From CAZEIW01 sp964512305 (lineage in GTDB: Bacteria; Pseudomonadota; Gammaproteobacteria; Burkholderiales; Burkholderiaceae_F): a stretch of DNA of 37,008 nt. Each line of letters opens with the position of its first letter. Positions within the stretch are counted from its first letter, which is position 1. Below, piece after piece: positions 19,800 through 28,197 of this stretch. Location of the stretch: the NCBI GenBank assembly GCA_964512305.1, contig CAZEIW010000174.1, forward strand, positions 1 through 37,008, written 5' to 3'. The notes under the pieces were generated by a model. The model saw only the letters and a list, made by a program, of their open reading frames with translations, ran no database searches and was not told the origin of the DNA. A program made the translations under genes and the position numbers.

Positions 19800-20681
19800 A
19801 TGCTCGAACAGCAGCTCGTCAACGGGCTGACGCTGGGCAGCGTCTACGCCCTGTTCGCGCTCGGCTTCACGCTCGTCTTCGGCGTGCTCGCGGTGATCAA
19901 CCTTTCGCACGGCGCCGTCTTCATGGTCGGTGCCTACGCCGCGTTGCTGGTCGTCACGCGCCTCGACGCTCCCCTCTGGCTCGCGGCCCTCGCCGCCATG
20001 CTGGCCTCGGGCCTGCTGGGCTTGCTGGTCGACATGCTCGTGTTGAAGCCGTTGCGCGCCCGGGACGCGCCGCACCTGATCCCGATGATCGCCACCATCG
20101 GCGTCACGCTGATGCTCGGCAGCGCGGCCCAGGGCCTGTTCGGCGCCGAGGTGCAGCGCTTTCCGGCGGGGGTGCTGCCGGCGGACGACTTCGCCATCGG
20201 CGGCGTGCACGTGCGCGTGCTCGAGGTCGCGATCGTCGGTGTCGCCTTCCTGCTGATGGCGCTGCTGTTCGCGGTTCTGCGGCGCACGCAGCTGGGGCGG
20301 GCGCTGCGCGCGGTCGCCGAGTCGCCGAAGGCGGCCGCGCTCCTCGGCATCGATGTCGAGGGCGTGTTCCACGTCACCTGCTTCGCCGCCGCCGCGCTCG
20401 GCGGCGTAGCCGGCATGCTGATCGGCCTCGACTTCAACGCCATTACGCCGACAATGGGGCAGCCGATCCTGCTCAAGGGCATCGCCGCGATCATCCTCGG
20501 CGGGATGGGCGACATCCGCGGCGCGCTGATCGGGGGCCTCTTTCTCGGTTTCGCGGAGGTGCTCAGCAAGGGCTACCTCGCGTCCCAGATGGGCGACGCC
20601 GTGGCCTTCGGCCTGCTGTTCCTGATCCTGCTGGTGCGGCCCTCGGGGCTGTTCGGGCGCGTGCTGGAGCGCAAGGCCTGA
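19800..20681 (+). CDS. livH: LivH-type ABC permease
   Basis: This is an inner-membrane permease of the HAAT family, 293 residues, with about eight helices. It opens MLEQQLVNGLTLGSVYALFA, the classic LivH start (Q-x-x-x-N-G-L-x-x-G-x-x-Y-A-L). The family signatures RAVAESPKAAALLGIDV and GQPILLKGIAAIILGGMGDI are both present, the first being the EAA-like loop that contacts the ATPase. It follows livK by 40 bp and is directly abutted by livM (TGA then ATG with no gap). It pairs with LivM to form the membrane channel. Confidence 0.95.
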   Translation: MLEQQLVNGLTLGSVYALFALGFTLVFGVLAVINLSHGAVFMVGAYAALLVVTRLDAPLWLAALAAMLASGLLGLLVDMLVLKPLRARDAPHLIPMIATIGVTLMLGSAAQGLFGAEVQRFPAGVLPADDFAIGGVHVRVLEVAIVGVAFLLMALLFAVLRRTQLGRALRAVAESPKAAALLGIDVEGVFHVTCFAAAALGGVAGMLIGLDFNAITPTMGQPILLKGIAAIILGGMGDIRGALIGGLFLGFAEVLSKGYLASQMGDAVAFGLLFLILLVRPSGLFGRVLERKA

Positions 20682-21551
20682 ATGGACGGGTTCGCCGATT
20701 TTTGGGCGACCTACAACACGCTCGCCTACTCCGTCGGCATCAACGCGCTGCTCGCGCTTTCGATCTGGCTGACGCTGGCCTGCGGCCTGCTGTCGCTCGC
20801 GAACGCGGCCTTCATGGGCATCGGCGCGTACACGGCGGCGCTGCTGACGCTGAACCTGCACTGGCCCTTCCCGGCCGCCGTGGCCGCGGGGGCCCTCGCA
20901 CCGGTCGCCGTCGCGCTGGCCATCGGCGTGCCGACGCTGCGCCTGTCGGGCGTCTACCTCGCCCTGGCGACGCTCGCCTTCGGCGAGGTCACGCGCGTGA
21001 TCGCGCTCAACCTCGAGGTCACCGGCGGCCCCGAGGGACTGAACGGCATCCCGCTGGCCACCGAGGGGTGGCACATCGTGGCGGTGCTGGCCGTCGTCGT
21101 CTACGGGCTGGCGCGCCTGCGCCGCTCGCGCGTCGGCCGCGCCTTCGAGGCGATCAAGGACGACGAGGTCGCCGCGCGGTTGATGGGCATCGACGTCGGC
21201 CGCCACAAGCTCTTCGCCTTCGCGCTCGGCGCCGCGATCGCCGGGATCGCCGGGGCGCTGAACGCCCACTACACGTTCTTCATCAGTCCGCGCGAGTACG
21301 GGTTCGAGAGCGCCGTCGACATCCTGACCATGACCGTCCTCGGCGGCATCTCGACCCTGCTCGGCCCGATGCTCGGCGCGACGCTGCTCACGCTGCTGCC
21401 GGAGGCGCTGCGGTTCCTGCACGACTATCGGCTCGCGGTGAACGGGGCGATCCTCGTGCTCGTCGTGCTCTTCCTGCCGACCGGCCTGTGGGACGCGCGC
21501 CGGTTCCGCGCCGCTTTCGCCGCCCGGCGCCGCCCCGGGGACGCGCGATGA
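20682..21551 (+). CDS. livM: LivM-type ABC permease
   Basis: This is the second permease subunit of the importer, 289 residues. It has the LivM hallmarks YSVGINALLALSIWLTLACGLLS near the N-terminus (split here by family-conserved positions), GVYLALATLAFGEVTRV and the ATPase-contact loop GRAFEAIKDDEVAARLMGID. LTMTVLGGISTLLGPMLGA is typical of the C-terminal half. The ATG directly follows the livH stop, and its own TGA overlaps the livG ATG as ATGA, so all three are translated in a coupled way. It lacks the long N-terminal extension of E. coli LivM, as is common outside enterobacteria. Confidence 0.95.
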   Translation: MDGFADFWATYNTLAYSVGINALLALSIWLTLACGLLSLANAAFMGIGAYTAALLTLNLHWPFPAAVAAGALAPVAVALAIGVPTLRLSGVYLALATLAFGEVTRVIALNLEVTGGPEGLNGIPLATEGWHIVAVLAVVVYGLARLRRSRVGRAFEAIKDDEVAARLMGIDVGRHKLFAFALGAAIAGIAGALNAHYTFFISPREYGFESAVDILTMTVLGGISTLLGPMLGATLLTLLPEALRFLHDYRLAVNGAILVLVVLFLPTGLWDARRFRAAFAARRRPGDAR

Positions 21552-22324
21552 GCATGCTGTCGATCCGCGGTGTCGGGATGCGCTTCGGGGGGCTGCAGGT
21601 GCTGCAGGACGTCAGCGTCGAAGTGCCCGGCGGCAGCATCTACGGGCTCATCGGTCCCAACGGCGCAGGCAAGACCACCGTCTTCAATCTCGTGACGGGA
21701 CTGATGCGGCCGACGGCCGGCCGCATCGCGTTCCAGGGCCGCGACCTGGCAGGCGTGGCGCCGCACGAGATCACGCGCCTGGGCATCGCGCGCAGCTTCC
21801 AGAACACCCGCGTGTTCAAGGAGATGACGCTGCTCGAGAACGTGCTGGTCGGCATGCATCATCGGGTGGACTACGGCCCGCTGGCGCTGTTCTTCCTCAC
21901 CCGGGCGTGCCGCGACGCCGAGCGGCGCGCGCGCGAGCGCGCCCTCGAGCTGCTCGGCTGGGTCGCTCTCGGCGACAAGGCGGATCGCCTCGCCGACAGC
22001 CTGTCCTACGGCGAGCGGCGCAAACTGGAGCTGGCGCGCGCGCTGGCGACCGAACCCAGGTTGCTGCTGCTGGACGAGCCCGTGGCCGGCATGAACCCGG
22101 CCGAAAAGGCGGCGCTGATGGAGCAGGTCCGCAACGTCCGCGACCGCGGCTACGGCGTGTTCGTGATCGAGCACGACATGCGCTTCATGATGGGCCTGTG
22201 CGACCGCATCGCGGTGCTCAATTTCGGCCGCATCATCGCCGAGGGCACGCCGGGGGAGATCCGCAATCATCCCGAAGTCATCGAGGCCTACCTGGGCCGC
22301 GACGACGACGAGGCAGTCCAATGA
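21548..22324 (+). CDS. livG: LivG-type ABC ATPase
   Basis: This is the first ATPase of the importer, 258 residues. Walker A GPNGAGKT is at residues 36-43, SFQNTRVFKEMT is the Q-loop region, LSYGERRKLELARAL contains the signature (LSYGE, normal for LivG), and LLLLDEPVAGMNPAE is Walker B with the LivG-specific AGMNP. FVIEHDMRFMMGLCDRIAVL carries the switch His. The C-terminal NHPEVIEAYLG is the regulatory tail common to LivG. It overlaps livM by 4 bp at its start and livF by 4 bp at its end (ATGA in both). Confidence 0.96.
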   Translation: MSMLSIRGVGMRFGGLQVLQDVSVEVPGGSIYGLIGPNGAGKTTVFNLVTGLMRPTAGRIAFQGRDLAGVAPHEITRLGIARSFQNTRVFKEMTLLENVLVGMHHRVDYGPLALFFLTRACRDAERRARERALELLGWVALGDKADRLADSLSYGERRKLELARALATEPRLLLLDEPVAGMNPAEKAALMEQVRNVRDRGYGVFVIEHDMRFMMGLCDRIAVLNFGRIIAEGTPGEIRNHPEVIEAYLGRDDDEAVQ

Positions 22325-23034
22325 GCGCCCTGCTGGAGGTGGACGGCCTCTCGGTCGCCTACGGCCACATCGAGGCGGTCAGGGGGGTGAGCTTCCGTCT
22401 GCGCAGCGGCGCGATCACGGCGCTCGTCGGCGCCAACGGCGCAGGCAAGAGCACCACGCTGCTCGCGCTCTCCGGCCTGTTGCGGCCGACGGCCGGCCGC
22501 GTGATCTTCGACGGCGAGGACATCTCGCGCCTGCGAGCGCACCGGATCGTGCGCCACGGGATCGTCCAGGTCGCCGAGGGCCGCGCGATCCTCGCCTCGC
22601 TCACCGTGCGCGAGAACCTCGCCCTGGGCGCGTACACGCGCCGCGACCGGACTCGCGTCGGCGACACGCTGGCGCAGGTGTTTCACCTCTTTCCGCCGCT
22701 CGAGCAGCGCGCCGGGCAGTACGCGGGCAACCTCTCGGGAGGCGAGCAGCAGATGCTGGCGATCGGCCGCGCGCTGATGGCCCGGCCCAGGCTGCTGCTC
22801 CTCGACGAGCCGTCGATGGGGCTGGCGCCGATCGTCGTGCAGCAGATCTTCCGCACGCTGGTCGAGATCAACCGCAGCGGGATCACGATCCTGCTGGTGG
22901 AGCAGAACGTCCGCCAGGCGCTGAAGATCGCCGCCTACGGGTACGTGATCGAGAACGGACGCATCGCGCTCGACGGCGAGGCCGCCAGCCTGCTCGGCAA
23001 TCCGAAGGTCGTCGAGCACTACCTCGGGGGGTGA
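22321..23034 (+). CDS. livF: LivF-type ABC ATPase
   Basis: This is the second ATPase of the importer, 237 residues. Walker A GANGAGKS is at residues 37-44, followed by HGIVQVAEGRAILASLTVREN (LivF-specific V-x-E-G-R), LSGGEQQMLAIGRALM, LLLLDEPSMGLAP and the switch in LLVEQNVRQAL. It closes the operon; 29 bp later the convergent molybdoenzyme gene ends. I see no strong terminator hairpin in that gap. Confidence 0.96.
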   Translation: MSALLEVDGLSVAYGHIEAVRGVSFRLRSGAITALVGANGAGKSTTLLALSGLLRPTAGRVIFDGEDISRLRAHRIVRHGIVQVAEGRAILASLTVRENLALGAYTRRDRTRVGDTLAQVFHLFPPLEQRAGQYAGNLSGGEQQMLAIGRALMARPRLLLLDEPSMGLAPIVVQQIFRTLVEINRSGITILLVEQNVRQALKIAAYGYVIENGRIALDGEAASLLGNPKVVEHYLGG

Positions 23035-23063
23035 CGGGCGCTCGAGTGCGGCTCAGGTCCCGC

Positions 23064-23840
23064 TCAGATGCCGGCCCACCACTCGTACCCCTGGTCCTCC
23101 CAGTAGCCGCCCTTGCCGCCGCGGATCCGTTCGAAATTCTCGACCAGCTCGATCCGCATCACGTACTTGGCCTGCTTGTAGCCGAGCTGCCGCTCGACGC
23201 GAAGCCGCAGCGGCGCGCCGTTTTGCACCGGAAGCGTCTTGTCGTTCAACTCGTAGGCGAGGATCGTCTGCGGATGCAGCGCGTCCTCCATGTCGATGCT
23301 CTCGTAGTACGGCTCGGTGCCGTCGTCTTCCATCGGGTCCGCGCAATGGAAGACCAGGAATCGCGCCCCGGGCTTCGGCCGCACCGCATCGAGCACCGCC
23401 GCCAGCCGCGCCCCCTTCCATTTGCCGATCGCGCTCCAGCCCTCGACGCAATCGTGGCGCGTGATCTGCGTCCTGCCCGGCAGGGCGCGCAGCTCCGCCA
23501 GCGACAGGCTGGCGGGCCTTTCCACCAGCCCCCCGACCTCCAGCCGGTAGCCAGCGAAGCCGTCGGCGGCGAGCGCCGCGTATTGCGGGTTTGCCGGCAT
23601 CGCGGTCCCGTTGCTGCGGAAGCTCGGCGACAGATCCGCCTCTCCGAACTCCTGGGCCATCGCCAGGCGCGGCGCGATCAGATGTTGCGCGGCCTTGGTG
23701 AGCTCTTCGCCGGATTCGAGCACCTTGGGGAACCACTCGGTGCGCGACAGCGCATCGCATCCCGACAGCGCCCAGGTGCCGGCGGCGCCCGAAGCGGCGA
23801 GAAAGAAGCGTCGGCGCGACAGTTCAGCGCGCTTTTTCAC
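23064..23840 (-). CDS. Tat-exported molybdopterin oxidoreductase, sulfite oxidase fold (MsrP/SorA-like)
   Basis: The 258-residue protein has a twin-arginine signal (SRRRFFLAASG) followed by a lipobox, LSGC (C28), so it may be a Tat-exported lipoprotein anchored in a membrane. The catalytic domain has C131 in RHDCVEGWSAIGKWKG, the Mo-ligating Cys and following motif of the sulfite oxidase family. GAPLRLRVERQLGYKQAKYVM also fits. The C-terminal dimerisation domain of true sulfite oxidase is absent, as in MsrP/YedY. It overlaps the cytochrome b gene by 17 bp. The partner is not MsrQ by motif, so the substrate (sulfite, sulfoxide or other) is open. Confidence 0.9.
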   Translation of the reverse strand: MKKRAELSRRRFFLAASGAAGTWALSGCDALSRTEWFPKVLESGEELTKAAQHLIAPRLAMAQEFGEADLSPSFRSNGTAMPANPQYAALAADGFAGYRLEVGGLVERPASLSLAELRALPGRTQITRHDCVEGWSAIGKWKGARLAAVLDAVRPKPGARFLVFHCADPMEDDGTEPYYESIDMEDALHPQTILAYELNDKTLPVQNGAPLRLRVERQLGYKQAKYVMRIELVENFERIRGGKGGYWEDQGYEWWAGI

Positions 23841-24729
23841 GGGGAACCTCCTGAGCGACGCGGTAGTAGCCGGTGATCATGGAACGCAGGTGATTCCACA
23901 GCCCGCTCACGATCACTTCGAAGACGTGGACCAGCGCGAACGCGACCAGCAGCCAGGCGACGATGAAGTGGATGGTACGCGCCGACTGGCGGCCGCCGAA
24001 CCAGTCGACCCAGCCGGGGATGATCGAATCGAGCCACGGCGACATCGCGAACCCCATCAAGGCGATCAGCGGCAGCAGCACGAAGATCACGGCCAGGTAG
24101 GCCAGCTTCTGGAGCACGTTGTAGCGCCTGGCCGCTTCCCCGGTCGGGTGCCGGAAGCGCAGGTGATCGACGATCGAGCGGCCGATCGAGCGCCAGTCGT
24201 GCGAGCTCGGGGCGAGATCGCGCGCGAGATGGCGGCCGCCGATCGAGTACGCGAGGTAGGCCAGGCCATTGATCACGAACAGCCAGGCGAAGAAGAAGTG
24301 CCAGCGCCGGGCCGCCGACAGCCAGCGCATGTCCGGCACCATGAGCCAGTTCGGGAAGGTGCGCGCAACGATTTCGCCGTCGGCACCGGCGCCGGCGCCC
24401 AGCGCGCCGGTCGTGACGAACTCGCGCCCGAAAACGCGCGTGACGCCGATCATCGTCCCGCCGCCCGCCTGACGCGCGCCGATCTGCAGCACCGGCGCCT
24501 TTCCGCTGTAGGACGACTTGCCCCAATAGAGCGACGGATGGGCGCTGAAGATGTTGAGCCCGCTCATCAGAAGGAGCGTGAGCGCGACCACGTTGATCCA
24601 GTGCGTGATCCGCACCGCCAGCGCGTGCCGGTAATACGCCTGCCAGCGGGATTCGGCCCGCCGGGCCGGGGCGGGGCCGTCGGGCGGCACGTTCGCTGCC
24701 GGTGGCGACTCGACGCGGCCGGTGCTCAA
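23824..24729 (-). CDS. Cytochrome b561-type membrane subunit, partner of the molybdoenzyme
   Basis: The 301-residue protein has about five membrane helices. Haem-ligand candidates are H in RITHWINVVALTLLLMSGL, H in RRWHFFFAWLFVINGL, and two in RTIHFIVAWLLVAFALVHVF, the pattern of the Ni/Fe-hydrogenase / thiosulfate-reductase cytochrome b561 family. It probably passes electrons between the quinone pool and the periplasmic molybdoenzyme. The start is inferred: the TTG at 24729 overlaps the stop of the YbaK-like gene as TTGA and gives LSTGRVESPP; no ATG lies in a suitable place before the first helix. A 17-bp overlap with the next gene shows tight coupling. Confidence 0.85.
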   Translation of the reverse strand: MSTGRVESPPAANVPPDGPAPARRAESRWQAYYRHALAVRITHWINVVALTLLLMSGLNIFSAHPSLYWGKSSYSGKAPVLQIGARQAGGGTMIGVTRVFGREFVTTGALGAGAGADGEIVARTFPNWLMVPDMRWLSAARRWHFFFAWLFVINGLAYLAYSIGGRHLARDLAPSSHDWRSIGRSIVDHLRFRHPTGEAARRYNVLQKLAYLAVIFVLLPLIALMGFAMSPWLDSIIPGWVDWFGGRQSARTIHFIVAWLLVAFALVHVFEVIVSGLWNHLRSMITGYYRVAQEVPREKAR

Positions 24730-25205
24730 GGTGCCGCCGCCTTGCAGAAGCGGCCGTGCCGGGCGGGCCGCATCAGGTCGTGGAACTGCTCCTGCGACAT
24801 CCTGAGCAGGCGCTCGTGATCGCCCCCTTCGAGGTAGACGGTTTCGGTCGTTTCGAGCGCGTCGTCCACGATCGTTTCGATGCCCCATGCCATCCCGACC
24901 GGCGGTACCGCGCCGAGTTCGCACTCTCGGAACATCCGGGAAATGCGGCCCTCGTCGGCCAGCCGGAGATTGCTGCGGCCGAGCATCTGACCGAGTCGGC
25001 CGAGCATGACGGTCCGGTCGGCCGGGATCACCGCCATCACGCAGCCCGCGTCGTCTTCCAGGATCACCGACTTGGCGAGCTGGCCGGGAGGGATGTTCGC
25101 CGTACGCGCGGTCTCGGCGCTGCACCGGCTCAGCCTGTGGGCGCGGACCTCGTACCGGGCGCCGTGGTGGTCGAGATAAGCGGTCAACTTGGGCGGAATC
25201 GACAT
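24726..25205 (-). CDS. YbaK/ProX-like aminoacyl-tRNA deacylase-domain protein
   Basis: The 159-residue protein has the YbaK/prolyl-tRNA-associated fold. GQLAKSVILEDDAGCVMAVIPADR contains the conserved Lys of the editing pocket, and GAVPPVGMAWGIETIVDD is the G-x-x-P-x-G loop. Such proteins hydrolyse mischarged tRNAs (Cys-tRNAPro or Ala-tRNAPro). The ATG at 25205 has GGAG upstream; the open frame continues further but with arginine-rich, non-coding-like sequence. Its last bases overlap the cytochrome b start (TTGA), so it is the first gene of a three-gene unit. The biological reason for pairing an editing enzyme with a molybdoenzyme system is not evident. Confidence 0.85.
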   Translation of the reverse strand: MSIPPKLTAYLDHHGARYEVRAHRLSRCSAETARTANIPPGQLAKSVILEDDAGCVMAVIPADRTVMLGRLGQMLGRSNLRLADEGRISRMFRECELGAVPPVGMAWGIETIVDDALETTETVYLEGGDHERLLRMSQEQFHDLMRPARHGRFCKAAAP

Positions 25206-25305
25206 GGGCGTCTCCGGCGGTCGGCAGGCCGAACATCGCAAACCCGGCGCGAACGGCTTCCCGCCGCGGCAAGTGTGCTCCCCGCCGCGCCGCTTCGCCA
25301 GTCGG

Positions 25306-26691
25306 TCAGCCGACCGCGCGTCCGAACAGGTCGTGCGCGTCGGTGCGCTCGACCAGCACCTGCGCGAACTCGCCGGCCTTGAGCCGCGGGTCCGGCGCCA
25401 CGTGCACGACACCGTCGATCTCGGGCGCGTCCGCGCTCGAGCGCGCGACCGCTCCCCGCGGCGTCGCCTGGTCGACCAGCACGCGCTGCGTGCTGCCGAG
25501 CTTGCGTGCCAGGCGGCGGCGCGAGATCTCCTGCTGCAGCCGCATCAGCCGCCCGCGGCGCTCCTCGCGCACCTCCTCGGGCAGCGCCCCGGGAAGGTCG
25601 TTGGCGGCGGCGCCATCGACCGGCGAATATGCGAAGCAGCCGACGCGATCGAGCTCGGCCTCGCGCAGGAAGTCGAGCAGGGACTCGAACTCGGCTTCGG
25701 TCTCGCCGGGGAAGCCGGCGATGAACGTGCTCCGGATCGTCAACTCGGGGCAGACCGCGCGCCACGCGCGCACGCGCTCCAGATTGGCGGCGCCCGCGGC
25801 GGGGCGCTTCATCAGCTTCAGGATGCGCGGATGCGCATGCTGGAACGGCACGTCGAGGTAAGGCAGCACCATGCCCTCGGCCATCAGCGGCAGCACGTCG
25901 TCGACCTGGGGATAGGGATAGACGTAGTGCAGGCGGATCCAGATCCCGAGGCGCGCCAGCTCGCGCACCAGCTCGAGCATCCGGGTCCTGACCGGGCGCC
26001 CGGCAACGAAGTCGAGCCGGTAGCGCAGATCGACGCCGTAGGCGCTGGTGTCCTGCGAGATCACCAGCAGCTCGCGCACGCCCTGGCGCGCAAGCGCCTC
26101 GGCCTCGCGCATCACCTCGCCGATGGGCCGCGATACGAGGTCGCCGCGCAGCGACGGAATGATGCAGAAGCTGCAGCGGTGGTTGCAGCCCTCGGAGATC
26201 TTCAGGTACGCGTAGTGGCGCGGCGTGAGCTTGATCCCGGCCGGCGGCACCAGGTCGGTCAGCGCGTCGTGCGGCCTGGCGAGATGCCTGTGGACCGCCG
26301 CCATCACGGCTTCGAGCGCGTGGGGGCCGGTCACCTCGAGCACCTTCGGGTGCACGCGCTCGATCATGTTCGCGCCGTCGGCGTCGATCCGCCCGCCGAG
26401 GCAGCCCGTGACGATGACGCGCCCGTTTTCGCTCAGCGCCTCGCCGATGGCATCGAGCGATTCCCTGACCGCGCTGTCGATGAAGCCGCAGGTGTTGACG
26501 ACCACCAGGTCGGCGTCGCGGTACGAAGGGCTGATCAGGTAGCCTTCGGCGCGCAGCTGGGTCACGATGCGCTCGGAATCGACGAGCGCCTTGGGGCAGC
26601 CGAGCGAAACGAATCCGACCGCCGGTTCCCTCGACTTGCCGGCGGCGCCGCGAACCGCCGGCGGCGCCGGGCGTGCCGGTCTCGCGGTCAC
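25306..26691 (-). CDS. rimO: RimO, ribosomal protein S12 methylthiotransferase
   Basis: RimO is a radical-SAM enzyme that adds a methylthio group to an Asp of ribosomal protein S12. In 461 residues it has the N-terminal UPF0004 cluster cysteines C32 (SLGCPKALVDSE), C68 (VNTCGFI) and C97 (VTGCLGG), the radical-SAM triad C169/C173/C176 (EGCNHRCSFC), and a C-terminal TRAM domain (RVLVDQATPRG...). The sequence SLGCPKALVDSE separates RimO from MiaB. The start is a GTG at 26691 that overlaps the phaR stop (GTGA), giving VTARPARPAPPAV; the first 22 residues are a Pro/Ala-rich extension. Confidence 0.96.
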   Translation of the reverse strand: MTARPARPAPPAVRGAAGKSREPAVGFVSLGCPKALVDSERIVTQLRAEGYLISPSYRDADLVVVNTCGFIDSAVRESLDAIGEALSENGRVIVTGCLGGRIDADGANMIERVHPKVLEVTGPHALEAVMAAVHRHLARPHDALTDLVPPAGIKLTPRHYAYLKISEGCNHRCSFCIIPSLRGDLVSRPIGEVMREAEALARQGVRELLVISQDTSAYGVDLRYRLDFVAGRPVRTRMLELVRELARLGIWIRLHYVYPYPQVDDVLPLMAEGMVLPYLDVPFQHAHPRILKLMKRPAAGAANLERVRAWRAVCPELTIRSTFIAGFPGETEAEFESLLDFLREAELDRVGCFAYSPVDGAAANDLPGALPEEVREERRGRLMRLQQEISRRRLARKLGSTQRVLVDQATPRGAVARSSADAPEIDGVVHVAPDPRLKAGEFAQVLVERTDAHDLFGRAVG

Positions 26692-27236
26692 CCGCCCTTC
26701 TTGTCCTGCGGCGGCGTGCCGAACGGGAAGGCGGAGAACATCGAACGCGTCTGGTTCTGCATGTTCTCCTGCATCTGCACGAACAGGTTCTTGCTCTGCT
26801 CGATGTAGTTCGTCATCATCGACTGGATCATCGGCGCCTGCATGTTGACGAACTGCGTCCAGGCCTCGGGACCGATCTTGTTGCTGTCGTAGAACGCCCG
26901 GCTCTGCTCCTGCAGCTTGCGCTGGATGTCGATGAAGGCCTGGATGTTCTTTTCCAGGTACGAGCCCATGATCCCCTGCATCGCGTTGCCGTAGAAGCGG
27001 ATGATCTGCGACAGCACGGGCGAGGTGAACATCGGCATCCCCGCCTGTTCCTCCTCGAGGATGATCTGCAGCAGGATGGGCCGCGTCAGGTCGTCGCCGG
27101 ACTTCGCGTCGACGACCTGGAAGTCTTCCTGGTCGATCACCAGTTGCTTGACATCCGCCAGAGTGATGTACGTACTGGTCTGGGTGTCGTACAGGCGGCG
27201 GTTCGGGTACTTCTTGATCAGGCGCGTAGCGCTCAT
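26688..27236 (-). CDS. phaR: PhaR, polyhydroxyalkanoate synthesis repressor
   Basis: PhaR binds DNA and PHA, repressing phasin and its own gene until granules form. The 182-residue protein begins with the PHB/PHA accumulation-regulator DNA-binding domain (RLIKKYPNRRLYDTQTSTYI, about residues 5-24, then TLADVKQLV), followed by PHB_acc repeats (LTRPILLQIILEEEQAG; FTSPVLSQIIRFYGNAMQ). The C-terminal part is Gln/Met-rich and amphipathic, fitting granule binding. It lies 170 bp after phaB and has its own -10-like TAGAAT (27316-27321) and a TGC-type inverted repeat. Its stop overlaps the rimO GTG start. Confidence 0.96.
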   Translation of the reverse strand: MSATRLIKKYPNRRLYDTQTSTYITLADVKQLVIDQEDFQVVDAKSGDDLTRPILLQIILEEEQAGMPMFTSPVLSQIIRFYGNAMQGIMGSYLEKNIQAFIDIQRKLQEQSRAFYDSNKIGPEAWTQFVNMQAPMIQSMMTNYIEQSKNLFVQMQENMQNQTRSMFSAFPFGTPPQDKKGG

Positions 27237-27315
27237 TTAGGTGACGTCCCCTTGTAAGACGCGCCTGCATTGCGCCGCACGATCGGCGTTGAAGGAACCC
27301 GCGCCTAACAGGGGC

Positions 27316-27344
27316 ATTCTATCCGCTTTGGTGCAGATGCTGCA
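27316..27344 (-). promoter_or_regulatory. phaR: Probable phaR promoter with TGC-type inverted repeat
   Basis: On the minus strand TAGAAT (27316-27321) is a good -10 box about 80 bases before phaR. In the -35 area, 27332-27344 reads TGCAG-ATG-CTGCA on the plus strand, a perfect inverted repeat with a 3-base spacer. PhaR proteins are reported to bind TGC-rich repeats near their own genes, so this is a candidate autoregulatory site. Confidence 0.45.
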
Positions 27345-27406
27345 GCGCAAGCCGCTGCGCGGCCCGTGGTGCGGAAAGCTTCTGGTGCGCTGCAGCAACG
27401 CCCGCC

Positions 27407-28141
27407 TCAACCCATGTGCAGACCGCCGTTGATCGAGAATTCCGCGCCGGTGGCGAACGCCGCCTCGTCGGTGCTCAGCCAGCCGCAGATCGAGCCGATC
27501 TCCTCGGCCCTGCCGAGGCGCTTGACCGGAATGGTTTGGATGATCTTTTCGCGTACGTCCTCGCGCACCGCCATCACCATGTCCGTGGCGATGTAGCCCG
27601 GCGCGACGGTATTCACCGTGACGCCCTTGTTCGCAACCTCCTGTGCCAGCGCCATCGTGAAGCCGTGCATCCCGGCCTTCGCGGCCGAGTAGTTGCTCTG
27701 GCCGAACTGGCCTTTTTCGCCGTTGACCGAGGAGATGTTGATGATGCGGCCCCAGTTGCGGTCGAGCATGCCGTCGATCACCTGCTTGGTCACGTTGAAG
27801 AGGCTGTTGAGGTTGGTGTCGATCACCGAACGCCAGTCGTCCAGGCTCATCTTCCGGAACACCCCGTCGCGCGTGATGCCGGCGTTGTTGACCAGGATGT
27901 CGACCGCGCCGTGCTCGGCCTTGGTCCTTTCGAAGGCGACCTTGGTCGATTCCCAATCCGCGACGTTGCCGACCGAGGCGAAGAACGTGTAGCCGTCGGC
28001 CTTCTGCTCGGCCAGCCACTTCTCGTGATTCCGGGTCGGCCCGCAGCCGGCGATCACCTTGTACCCCATGTCGTGGAATTTGCGGCAGATCGCGGTGCCG
28101 ATCCCTCCCATGCCGCCGGTTACGTATGCGAGCTTGGCCAT
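27407..28141 (-). CDS. phaB: PhaB, acetoacetyl-CoA reductase
   Basis: PhaB reduces acetoacetyl-CoA to (R)-3-hydroxybutyryl-CoA with NADPH, the monomer for PhaC. It is a 244-residue short-chain dehydrogenase with cofactor motif GGMGGIG (9-15), NNAG (85-88), catalytic S138, Y151 and K155 (SNYSAAKAG), and the PhaB-type VNGEKGQFGQSNYSAAKAG stretch. It ends GAEFSINGGLHMG, as in Cupriavidus-type PhaB. AGGAG lies a few bases before the ATG. It follows phaA by 56 bp in the phaCABR cluster. Confidence 0.97.
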   Translation of the reverse strand: MAKLAYVTGGMGGIGTAICRKFHDMGYKVIAGCGPTRNHEKWLAEQKADGYTFFASVGNVADWESTKVAFERTKAEHGAVDILVNNAGITRDGVFRKMSLDDWRSVIDTNLNSLFNVTKQVIDGMLDRNWGRIINISSVNGEKGQFGQSNYSAAKAGMHGFTMALAQEVANKGVTVNTVAPGYIATDMVMAVREDVREKIIQTIPVKRLGRAEEIGSICGWLSTDEAAFATGAEFSINGGLHMG

Positions 28142-28197
28142 CTGAATCTCCTGTTGACTCTTCGACTCTATCCCGGATGCCGTCGCGCAGGCCCCGC

